From assembly GCF_002844275.1 (NCBI RefSeq), contig NZ_NXGX01000004.1, positions 248,001 to 312,000 on the forward strand: a DNA stretch of 64,000 nucleotides. The letters run 5' to 3'. Numbering within the stretch: position 1 is the stretch's first letter; every line of letters starts with the position of its first letter. The position numbers and the translations under genes are program-made. This document shows, one piece after another, positions 54,460 to 62,644 of this stretch. This DNA comes from Thalassospira lohafexi. GTDB lineage: Bacteria; Pseudomonadota; Alphaproteobacteria; Rhodospirillales; Thalassospiraceae. The notes beneath the pieces were generated by a model. The model made no database searches. It was not told the origin of the DNA and worked only from the letters and a program-made list of their open reading frames with translations.

Positions 54460-56127
54460 CTACTGACCGGACAAGATCCAGCCAGACGCTTTTTCAGCGA
54501 TCATAAGGGTTGGGGAGTTGGTGTTGCCGCTGGTGATTTCGGGCATTACGGATGCATCGACAACGCGCAAACCTAAAACGCCTTTCAGGCGAAGATGCGG
54601 GTCGAGTACGGCAGATGAGTCGTCCTTGTGACCCATCTTGACGGTTCCGACCGGGTGGAAAATCGTCGTGGCGATGTCACCTGCCAGCCTGGCCAATTCT
54701 TCGTCACTTTGATATTGAACGCCGGGTTTGAATTCTTCGGGTTCATAGCGGGCCATGGCAGGCTTGGCCATGATGTCGCGGATTTGACGCAGGCTGTCGG
54801 CCGCGACTTTGCGGTCCTTATCGGTATCAAGATATCGCGGGGCAATTTTCGGCGCATCGCGAAAATCATCAGACGTGATTTGAATATTACCGCGGCTGGT
54901 GGGGTTCAGGTTGCAGACCGAAACCGTGATGGCCGGAAAATCATGCAAGTCACCGCCAAAGGCCTCTAGGCTAAGGGGTTGAACGTGATATTCCAGATTT
55001 GAATGTTGCTGTTCAGGATCAGAACGCGTAAAGGCACCCAACTGGCTTGGTGCCATGCTCATCGGACCGGACCGGTTCAGCAGATATTCTAGGCCGATCC
55101 TGGCCTTGCCGACAAGGCTGTTGGCAAGCGTATTGAGCGTGCGTGCACCACGCACCTTGTATACCGCACGAATTTGCAAATGATCCTGAAGGTTCTCGCC
55201 GACATTTGGCGCATCAAGCACAACATCAATGCCATGCCGTTTCAAAAGATCAGCCGAGCCGATCCCAGACATTTGCAAAATCTGTGGTGAATTGACCGCT
55301 CCGGCAGACAGTACGATTTCTTTGGTTGCTGAAACTTGTTGCGATATTCCTGCCCGGTTCACTATGGCACCGTTACAAACCAACTGGCCGTCGGCTTTTT
55401 TGGCAAAGGTCAGTTTTTCGACCTGTGCTTCAGTCCAGACTGTCAGATTGGGGCGTTCTTTCACCGGTCGGATAAATGCCTTTGATGTGTTCCAGCGCCA
55501 TCCGGCGCGCTGATTAACTTCAAAATACCCGATGCCTGTATTGTCCCCGGTATTAAAGTCATCGGTTGGCTCGATCCCGTTTTCGCCGGCAGCTTTGATA
55601 AAGCTATCGAGCACCTCCCAGCGCAGGCGCTGTTTTTCAATGCGCCATTCGCCGCCGTGGCCATGGGTATCAGAGAATGGTTTGCCATTAGACGTTTTGG
55701 GGACTGCGCGATTATCAAGCTTGTAATGGTTTTCGTGACGTTTGAAGTCACCAAGCGATTGCGACCAGCCCCAAGCGTCTTCACCGGTCAGCTTTGCCCA
55801 GTTGTCGTAGTCACGGGCCTGACCACGCATATAAATCATGCCGTTGATCGACGAACACCCGCCAAGCGTTTTACCGCGCGGATAGCGTAAGGCGCGGCCA
55901 TTGAGACCCTTGTCAGGTTCGGTTTCATACATCCAGTCGGTACGCGGATTACCAATACAATACAGGTATCCGACAGGAATGTGAATCCACGGATAGCGAT
56001 CCGGTTTTCCGGCTTCAAGAAGAAGAACATTGTTTGATGGAACTGCACTCAGCCGGTTGGCGACCAGACTGCCCGCAGATCCTGCGCCAATAACGATATA
56101 GTCAAACGTCGGGTTGGTTTGGCTCAT
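54460..56127 (-). CDS. GMC family FAD-dependent alcohol oxidoreductase
   Basis: A 555-residue choline-dehydrogenase-like flavoprotein. The FAD-binding motif GAGSAGSLVANRL is at residues 13-25, followed by PRGKTLGGCSSINGMIYMRG, and the catalytic pair His491 (HPVGTVKMG) and Asn537 (SGNTNSPT). Its operon with the DddD-like gene suggests a role in the 3-hydroxypropionate branch of DMSP use, like the flavin alcohol dehydrogenase DddA, but choline or another alcohol remains possible. Confidence 0.82.
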   Translation of the reverse strand: MSQTNPTFDYIVIGAGSAGSLVANRLSAVPSNNVLLLEAGKPDRYPWIHIPVGYLYCIGNPRTDWMYETEPDKGLNGRALRYPRGKTLGGCSSINGMIYMRGQARDYDNWAKLTGEDAWGWSQSLGDFKRHENHYKLDNRAVPKTSNGKPFSDTHGHGGEWRIEKQRLRWEVLDSFIKAAGENGIEPTDDFNTGDNTGIGYFEVNQRAGWRWNTSKAFIRPVKERPNLTVWTEAQVEKLTFAKKADGQLVCNGAIVNRAGISQQVSATKEIVLSAGAVNSPQILQMSGIGSADLLKRHGIDVVLDAPNVGENLQDHLQIRAVYKVRGARTLNTLANSLVGKARIGLEYLLNRSGPMSMAPSQLGAFTRSDPEQQHSNLEYHVQPLSLEAFGGDLHDFPAITVSVCNLNPTSRGNIQITSDDFRDAPKIAPRYLDTDKDRKVAADSLRQIRDIMAKPAMARYEPEEFKPGVQYQSDEELARLAGDIATTIFHPVGTVKMGHKDDSSAVLDPHLRLKGVLGLRVVDASVMPEITSGNTNSPTLMIAEKASGWILSGQ

Positions 56128-56184
56128 TGTGACGCTTTCCCTTCGCTTTTTTAGCTGATTTTTCGCTAAGGAAACTGCCTGAAA

Positions 56185-56210
56185 TTAACGTGTGCATGAC
56201 GGGCCGTTAA
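56185..56210. promoter_or_regulatory. Inverted repeat between GMC and LysR genes
   Basis: TTAACG and CGTTAA are separated by 14 bases in the divergent promoter region. It is a plausible LysR binding site for the regulator encoded at 56335. Confidence 0.45.
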
Positions 56211-56334
56211 AGATCGTCTGAGCGGTCAGTGACAAGCTGGCATATTCCGTTGCGAATTGCAGTTTTCCATTTAGAGCCGAAGGGATGCACAAATCTAATG
56301 ACAAAACTTGAAGAGCAATATTAAAGTTATTTAT

Positions 56335-57246
56335 ATGACCCGTTTTTCCAATATCAATATGCTGCTTGCCTTTGTTACGGTGGCCCGTGAAGGCAGTGTG
56401 TCGCGTGCTGCCTCGATGCTTAATTTAACGCAACCCGCGATTAGCCATCAGATCAAACGTCTTGGCGAAGAAACTGGTATTACCCTGTTTAAGCGCACAT
56501 CAACGGGGCTTCAGATCACCCATGATGGTCAGGCGATGCTCAAAAAAGCCGAGCAGGTGCTTGAAGCCATGGAAGAGTTTCGCCGCAGTGCCCGCAAGCG
56601 GGCGGGCAGCATAAGCGGAAAGCTTAGAATTGGCACGATTGTCGATCCGGAATTCATCCGCCTTGGGCGTCTGTTAAGTCAACTACGCATTGATTTTCCC
56701 GATATCGAGACCGAGCTTATGCATGGGGTTAGTGGTGACATCCTGACCGGCGTAAAACGCAATCAGATTGATGCGGGCTTTTATCTGAGCGGCCTTGATG
56801 TTGACGACGAGCTTGGTGCGGATACGCCGGAACCCGTGTCCGCGGTGAAGCTTGCCGACTTCAGCTATCGGGTGATTGCGCCGGTCGGTTGGGAAAGCAG
56901 GGTGGAAAATGCTGATTGGAAAGCGCTTGCGGCCTTGCCTTGGATTGGAACAACGCCAGCGTCTGTGCATTCCCGCCTTCTCAAACGCATTTTTAATGAG
57001 TTTGATTGCGCACAAAACTCGGTCGCCCTTGTCGATCAGGAAGCATCCATGCTTGAAATGGTGCGATCCGGTGTCGGGCTTAGTTTGTGTCGGGATTCAA
57101 TTGCTTTGCATGAAAAGCAAACTTACGGCCTTGCCGTTTGCAAAACCGTTTCAATCCCGGCGTCGCTCAGTCTGATCACGATGGAACGCCGCAAGGACAA
57201 TCCGACCATATCGGCCTTGCTTGATGTCCTGAAAGCGACTTGGTAG
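56335..57246 (+). CDS. LysR family regulator, divergent from GMC-dddD
   Basis: About 303 residues. The N-terminal HTH is MLLAFVTVAREGSVSRAASMLNLTQPAISHQIKRLGEETGITLFKRTSTGLQIT; the C-terminal two-lobed ligand domain follows. The ATG at 56335 is chosen because the HTH begins there; a TTG upstream at 56308 is unlikely. LysR proteins are often encoded divergent to the genes they activate, so it probably controls the GMC-dddD operon in response to the substrate, as DddR does in other DMSP users. Confidence 0.88.
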   Translation: MTRFSNINMLLAFVTVAREGSVSRAASMLNLTQPAISHQIKRLGEETGITLFKRTSTGLQITHDGQAMLKKAEQVLEAMEEFRRSARKRAGSISGKLRIGTIVDPEFIRLGRLLSQLRIDFPDIETELMHGVSGDILTGVKRNQIDAGFYLSGLDVDDELGADTPEPVSAVKLADFSYRVIAPVGWESRVENADWKALAALPWIGTTPASVHSRLLKRIFNEFDCAQNSVALVDQEASMLEMVRSGVGLSLCRDSIALHEKQTYGLAVCKTVSIPASLSLITMERRKDNPTISALLDVLKATW

Positions 57247-57315
57247 CAGCTCGTTTTGATGCATCTAACCAAAAGAAACCGGACAGGTTCATAGACCTAG
57301 CCGGTTCATCGTACG

Positions 57316-58164
57316 TTATCGAATACCTGCGCGCAAAAACGCCTGAATGAATTGGCGCTGGAAAATCAGGAAGGCGACAAGCAATGGCAAGATCGTCATG
57401 AGGGTCGCCGCACTGATGACCGAAATGTCGACCCCGGTTTCCGGCGCGCCGAATAAGGACAATCCAACGGTGAGGGGGCGGGTATCGGGTGAATTGGTAA
57501 CAATCAGCGGCCACAGGAAGTTGTTCCAGTGTGTCGCGATCGACACCAGCGCATAGGCCAGATAGACCGGCTTGGCGGCAGGCACATAGACCTTCCACAA
57601 AACCCCCATCCAGCTGCATCCTTCAATCCTTGCTGCTTCTTCCAGTTCAATCGGAACGGACTTGAATGCCTGGCGCAGCAAAAAGATGCCAAACGCACTG
57701 GCCATATAAGGAAGCCCAATGCCAAGGGCGGTATCAAACAGGCCAAGTTTGGAAACAATGGCGTAGTTTTCGACAATCAGCACTTCGGGCAGAATGAAAA
57801 GTTGCAGCAACACCAGGATAAAGACCGTATCGCGGCCCTTAAATTCAAACCGGGCAAAGGCAAACCCGGCCAGCGTACAAAGCACAAGCTGACCTGCCAG
57901 AATAAGTGTCACCAGCACGACGGTATTGGTGAAATAGCCAACCCATGGCACCGCGTTCCAGACATAGACAAAATTCTCAAACGTCAGCGGGTTTGAAAAA
58001 TCCATGCCAAGGGCCGTGCCTGATGGCTGCAATGCCGCCCATGTGGCAAACAGCAATGGCGAAATCCAGACAATGGCCAAAACCCACGCCCCGACGGCAT
58101 CAAAAACCTTATCAAGGTCGGGAAGACGGCGTTTGGATGATATTGATGTAACAATCGTGTTCAT
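57316..58164 (-). CDS. ABC transporter permease, MalG/UgpE-like
   Basis: A 282-residue permease with six helices and the EAA loop ELEEAARIEGCSWMGVLWKVYVPAAKP. The start at 58164 is chosen because it overlaps the stop of the upstream permease (ATGA); the longer frame to 58290 runs inside that gene. It is the last gene of a carbohydrate-type ABC operon and works with the permease at 58161. Confidence 0.88.
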   Translation of the reverse strand: MNTIVTSISSKRRLPDLDKVFDAVGAWVLAIVWISPLLFATWAALQPSGTALGMDFSNPLTFENFVYVWNAVPWVGYFTNTVVLVTLILAGQLVLCTLAGFAFARFEFKGRDTVFILVLLQLFILPEVLIVENYAIVSKLGLFDTALGIGLPYMASAFGIFLLRQAFKSVPIELEEAARIEGCSWMGVLWKVYVPAAKPVYLAYALVSIATHWNNFLWPLIVTNSPDTRPLTVGLSLFGAPETGVDISVISAATLMTILPLLVAFLIFQRQFIQAFLRAGIR

Positions 58165-59054
58165 CGGTAATGGGTCCGTTTTTCCACCAGCCGGAACTGA
58201 ATGACGGCAACAATGCCAAGGGTCAGAAGGACAAGGATGGTCATGGCCGCGGCGTGCGGGCTGTCGAAATAGGCAAAGGCCATTTCCCAAATCCAGTACA
58301 GGATCAGCTTGGATGCGTTATTGGGGCCGCCCTTGGTCAGGATGAACAGATGGTCGATCAGTTTGACCGAATTGATCATCGCATTGACAAAAACAAAGAT
58401 CGTCGTCGGCATCAAAAGCGGCAGTAAAATCCGCCGGGTATATGTCCAGCGACCAGCCCCCTCAATATGGGCGGCTTCGCGCAAGTCGGGCGGGATGGTC
58501 TGAAGGGCGGCGAGATAAAAGATCATGAAAAACCCGGACTCTTTCCAGATCGTCACGATAATGATCGATGCCAGTGCGGTTTCAGGCTGGCCGAGCCAGT
58601 TGGTCGGTTCCGCGCCAAAAAAACCGGTGATTTGATCAATCACACCCAGATCGGGGGTATAGAAAAACAGCCACAAATTGGCCGCGGCAATCATCGGTAA
58701 AATGGTCGGCGTGAAATAGGCGCTGCGCACAAAACTGCGCGCAGGAATGTGCGCATTGGCCCAAAGCGCCATGGCCAGCGCAAAGAAAATCGACACCGGA
58801 ATGGTGATGCCCGCATAAATCAGATTGTTCGACGCCACCGTCCAAAAGGTCGGATCGGCAAACAGATCACCATAATTATCAAGCCCGGCAAACACCGACG
58901 GACGGCGCGAGGTGCCGCGCGAAAACAGGCTGTGCCACAAGGTCGCAATGGCCGGGTAAAAGGCAAACAGGCTCATCAACGCCAAGGCCGGGGCGGCGAG
59001 CATCCAGCCATAAAGCGCCAGTCGGCGTTTTTGAAGTTGGGCCATCTCGTTCAT
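58161..59054 (-). CDS. ABC transporter permease, MalF/UgpA-like
   Basis: About 297 residues from an ATG at 59054 (an ATG at 59120 adds 22 residues). Six helices and the EAA loop DLREAAHIEGAGRWTYTRRILLPLLMP. The N-terminus LALYGWMLAAPALALMSLFAFYPAIATLWHSLFSRG is typical of UgpA/MalF. Coupled to the second permease by overlapping codons. Substrate likely a sugar or glycerol-phosphate compound. Confidence 0.88.
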   Translation of the reverse strand: MNEMAQLQKRRLALYGWMLAAPALALMSLFAFYPAIATLWHSLFSRGTSRRPSVFAGLDNYGDLFADPTFWTVASNNLIYAGITIPVSIFFALAMALWANAHIPARSFVRSAYFTPTILPMIAAANLWLFFYTPDLGVIDQITGFFGAEPTNWLGQPETALASIIIVTIWKESGFFMIFYLAALQTIPPDLREAAHIEGAGRWTYTRRILLPLLMPTTIFVFVNAMINSVKLIDHLFILTKGGPNNASKLILYWIWEMAFAYFDSPHAAAMTILVLLTLGIVAVIQFRLVEKRTHYR

Positions 59055-59153
59055 GGTCGGCACGTCCTGCAATCCGAAAAACTGAAAGGCATTAAAGAAA
59101 AAAGGTGCCGAAGCGGGCATTGGGGTCCCGCTCCGGCGTGCAGACGGACAGTC

Positions 59154-60419
59154 TTAGTGGAATGCCCGAAGAAGACGGTTTGCTTCGGCCTGCGCCCCTT
59201 CAAGGGCTTCTTTCGGCGTCTTTTCACCGGTCAAAGCCGCCTGAATGGCGTTGTTAAGCCCATCGCGGACACGCGCGGTGTCATAGGTGGAGAATTCCGG
59301 AATGGCGACTTCAAGCTGATCACGGGCAACCAATGCCTGCGGGAAATCAGCCGCATAGGATTTAAGCGCATCGGTTTCGTATGCTTCTGGCGTCACACCA
59401 ACATAGCCGGTCGCAATCGACCATTCCGCGGCACGGTCCGGTGCGGTCATGTATTTGATCAGTTCAAGCGATGCTTCTTTCTGTGCGTCGGTTGAGTTCT
59501 TGAACAGATAGAAGTTACCACCACCGGTCGGCGAACCCGATTGTTTGTGTTTTGGCAACATCGCAACACCGAAATCAAATTTGGCTTCGCGTTTCACAGC
59601 CGACAGGTTGCCGGTTGAATGCCACATCATGGCTGTTTGACCCTGAACAAAGGCCTGACGCAGCGTGCCCCATTCAATCGTGCCTTCAGGCATGATTTTT
59701 TCATCCGTCGCAAGTCCGCGCCAGAATTCAAGCGCCTCAACTACGGCCGGATCATCGAAATAGGTTTCCGTGCCATCGTTGCTCATAAGCTCTTTGCCAT
59801 TCTGAACGGCAAAGCACTGGAACATCCAGTAAGGATACCCGGTTGATGGCACCATCAGGCCCCATTTGCCGTCTTTGGCAAGGGCTTTGCCATCGGCAAC
59901 CAGTTCTTCCCAGGTTTGCGGCGGGCTTTCAGGATCAAGACCAGCTTCGCGGAACATGTCCTTGTTGTAGTACATGACAATGGTCGACCGCTGGAACGGG
60001 ATGCCCCAGGTTTTGTCATCGACTTTGCCATTGGCCATCAGGGCCGGATAAAAGCCGTTCAGCCATTCTTTGTCTTCGGCGGTTTTGACAACATCGTCAA
60101 ACGGAACAATCAGGTCCTGCTCGATCAGGTCATAAACGTCGATGGAAAACATGACCGAAAGCTGTGCCGGATCGCCGCTTTTGATCGCGGACACAGCACG
60201 CAGGCGGGTGTCATCATAATTGCCGGCATAGATGGCATTGACCTTGACGTCCGGGTGCTCGGACTCAAAACCGTCAATCATGCCGTCGATCACGTCGGTC
60301 AGCGGGCCGCCAACGGCGACGGGATAATACATGGTGAGCTCAGTCGCAGCAAAGGCAGGTGTCGCCGCCGTTGCCATCAATCCGGCGGCAAACGCAGCAC
60401 GGGTTACGATGTTACGCAT
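59154..60419 (-). CDS. Extracellular solute-binding protein, family 1 (UgpB-like)
   Basis: A 421-residue exported protein with a signal peptide (ending AFAAT). Family 1 features include ELTMYYPVAVGGPLTDVIDGMIDGFESEHPDVKVNAIYAGNYDD and MYYNKDMFREAGLDPESPPQTWEEL, as in UgpB and similar binding proteins. The C-terminal region is a helical sheet-less tail. It supplies the substrate to the two permeases encoded downstream. Confidence 0.9.
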   Translation of the reverse strand: MRNIVTRAAFAAGLMATAATPAFAATELTMYYPVAVGGPLTDVIDGMIDGFESEHPDVKVNAIYAGNYDDTRLRAVSAIKSGDPAQLSVMFSIDVYDLIEQDLIVPFDDVVKTAEDKEWLNGFYPALMANGKVDDKTWGIPFQRSTIVMYYNKDMFREAGLDPESPPQTWEELVADGKALAKDGKWGLMVPSTGYPYWMFQCFAVQNGKELMSNDGTETYFDDPAVVEALEFWRGLATDEKIMPEGTIEWGTLRQAFVQGQTAMMWHSTGNLSAVKREAKFDFGVAMLPKHKQSGSPTGGGNFYLFKNSTDAQKEASLELIKYMTAPDRAAEWSIATGYVGVTPEAYETDALKSYAADFPQALVARDQLEVAIPEFSTYDTARVRDGLNNAIQAALTGEKTPKEALEGAQAEANRLLRAFH

Positions 60420-60435
60420 GAAGATATCTTCCCTG

Positions 60436-61569
60436 TTAGAGTGTCGAAACTGTCGAAGGTGAAGTTTGAAATTCTGTCGTCTGTGATGGTGCGTTGGCTG
60501 CTATATCGGTCGTCGCCTGTGCATGACGAAGACCGGTTTCGCGATCAAACCAGTGGGCCGCAACGCCAGCCCAACTGAGCGAGACTTCCGTCCCGGGCGA
60601 AATGTGAACACGTCCCGGAAGGCGGGCTGTCGCCCCGTCCGTTCCGGCGATCGAGACATAAACAAATGTTTCCGCACCCAAAAATTCACTGCCCGTGACG
60701 GTGGCGGCAATGCCCCATGCCTCACTCGCCGGATCAGTTGAAAGTTTGAGGTCCTCGGGGCGAATACCAAACGTCAGACCCTTGGGGGGAATGCCATTTG
60801 GCAAAACGTCATTTGGCAACGCCGTGGCAGGCAAAAGTGCCATCGGCGGGCTGCCGACGAACCCGGCGGCAAAGGCGGTTGCGGGCTGAAGATAAAGCTC
60901 TGCCGGGTCGCCTGCCTGCTCAATACGGCCATCCTTCATCAGGATAACGATGTCGGCCATGCTCATGGCTTCGGTCTGATCATGGGTGACATAGACCACC
61001 GTAATGCCAAGGCGCTGCTGCAAATCGCGGATGTCCTTGCGCACGGCATGGCGCAGTTTGGCATCAAGGTTGGAAAGTGGCTCATCCATCAGACACAGCG
61101 GATGGCCCGCGACAATGGCGCGCGCAAGGGCAACACGCTGACGCTGCCCACCCGACAGTTCAGACGGTTTACGGTCTTCACATCCGTCAAGGCCGGTCAC
61201 ACTGAGGGCCTCGGCAAGGCGGGTTTTGATTTCGCTCTTGTCGGTTTTACGTACCTTCAGGCCAAAGATGATGTTTTCAGCAACGCTTAGGTGCGGGAAC
61301 AGCGCATAGGATTGAAACACCATGGATAATCCGCGCTTGGACGGCGGGGTGTTGGTGACATCCTTGCCATCAATCCTGATCGTTCCCTGATCGGCGGTTT
61401 CAAGCCCGGCAATCAGACGTAGGGTTGTTGACTTGCCACATCCCGACGGGCCCAGCAGAACGACAAAACTGCCGCGTGGAATATCAATGGACAGATCATG
61501 GACCCCGTTACCGCCGTTGAAAACGCGCGATACGGAATGGATCTCGATAAAGGGGGATTGGGCCGTCAT
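60436..61569 (-). CDS. ABC transporter ATP-binding protein, UgpC/MalK-like
   Basis: A 377-residue ATPase with Walker A GPSGCGKSTTLRLIAG, signature LSGGQRQRVALARAIV, Walker B LCLMDEPLSNLDAKLR and H-loop VYVTHDQTEAMSMAD. The C-terminal regulatory TOBE domain (~240-360) is of MalK type (GIRPEDLKL). Its start overlaps the DeoR stop (ATGA). It precedes the binding protein and permease genes, the order found in UgpC-type operons. Confidence 0.93.
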   Translation of the reverse strand: MTAQSPFIEIHSVSRVFNGGNGVHDLSIDIPRGSFVVLLGPSGCGKSTTLRLIAGLETADQGTIRIDGKDVTNTPPSKRGLSMVFQSYALFPHLSVAENIIFGLKVRKTDKSEIKTRLAEALSVTGLDGCEDRKPSELSGGQRQRVALARAIVAGHPLCLMDEPLSNLDAKLRHAVRKDIRDLQQRLGITVVYVTHDQTEAMSMADIVILMKDGRIEQAGDPAELYLQPATAFAAGFVGSPPMALLPATALPNDVLPNGIPPKGLTFGIRPEDLKLSTDPASEAWGIAATVTGSEFLGAETFVYVSIAGTDGATARLPGRVHISPGTEVSLSWAGVAAHWFDRETGLRHAQATTDIAANAPSQTTEFQTSPSTVSTL

Positions 61570-62351
61570 TTCAGAACTTCGCTTTTTGCAAGTTGAAGGC
61601 GCGCACGGACGTCCTGGCGTTCAAACAAGGGATTAAAAGGTCCGCCGGGAATGCGGTCGACAACCACAACATCCGGGTCGGTGATATGCCCGCCCTTGGC
61701 CGGGGCCGGGCGGCCAAATTTCGATTGATCGGCGACCAGAATGGAATTGCGGCAATTCTCCGCAATGGCCTGACGCAAGGACACTTCGCGATGGTCAAAA
61801 TCGGTCAAGGTGCCATCGGGTTCGATCCCGCCAACGCCAAACAGGCCATAATCAACCTTGTAATTGTGAAACATTGCCTCGGCTTCCGGGCTGATGATGT
61901 CGCGGTCAGGCAGACGCAGCGTCCCGCCCGGCACCACAATCCGGTTGCCGGTATTATTGCCCAGCGCCATGGCGGCATTCATGTTGTTGGTGATCACCGT
62001 CAAATGGCGGTGATTGACCAAATTCAACGCGACAAGTTCCAGCGTGCTGCCAATCCCGATCAGGATCGACGCCCCATCGGGGATCAGGTTGGCAACATGA
62101 AGGGATATGGCATGCTTTGGCGCAATATTGGTGACCTGACGACTTTCATACGACAGGTTCATGCCCGGTTCCCCGGCATATTCCACCCCGCCGTGACGCC
62201 GCCGGACCAGGTTGGAATCATTAAGGATATTAACGTCGCGTCGCACGGTTTGCGGCGTTACGTCAAAATGATCGGCCAGCGCATCGATGGAGGCAAATCC
62301 ATCGCGCCGCAGGATGTCGATAATGTCACGCTGTCGCGTTGATATATTCAT
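61566..62351 (-). CDS. DeoR/GlpR family regulator of the sugar-type ABC operon
   Basis: About 261 residues from the ATG at 62351; a TTG at 62363 adds four. The N-terminal HTH is TRQRDIIDILRRDGFASIDALADHFDVTPQTVRRDVNILND and the C-terminal sugar-phosphate-binding domain includes GASILIGIGSTLELVALNL and LVADQSKFGRPAPAKGG. First gene of the operon with the ABC transporter, so it probably represses it and responds to a phosphorylated sugar or polyol made from the import. Confidence 0.9.
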   Translation of the reverse strand: MNISTRQRDIIDILRRDGFASIDALADHFDVTPQTVRRDVNILNDSNLVRRRHGGVEYAGEPGMNLSYESRQVTNIAPKHAISLHVANLIPDGASILIGIGSTLELVALNLVNHRHLTVITNNMNAAMALGNNTGNRIVVPGGTLRLPDRDIISPEAEAMFHNYKVDYGLFGVGGIEPDGTLTDFDHREVSLRQAIAENCRNSILVADQSKFGRPAPAKGGHITDPDVVVVDRIPGGPFNPLFERQDVRARLQLAKSEVLK

Positions 62352-62540
62352 TTGATCGTTCAATTTGTTGTTTTGAACATGAAAACGATCATACGCGGCT
62401 TCGTTGTCACTAAGATTTCAGAAGCATGACATTCAGATGAATGTTGATCTGGACGGTGAAAGTCGCAGAAAACCTTGCTTTGGCGGTGGGTGTTTTTCCG
62501 AATACGGCTGCAAACACCGCTCAAAAGGGCTGCTTCGTGA

Positions 62541-62572
62541 CAAAAAATGCCGCCCCAAGGTGTGGGGCGGCA
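62541..62572 (-). terminator. Terminator after the amidase gene
   Basis: TGCCGCCCCA and TGGGGCGGCA form a perfect 10-base stem with a 5-base loop, followed on the reverse strand by six T. Confidence 0.92.
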
Positions 62573-62644
62573 GATGTCAGATGGGTAGATGACGGGGCGA
62601 GTTTGGCCATCAACCCAGTAGTGGCGCATGTAATGTGGCCTTGG

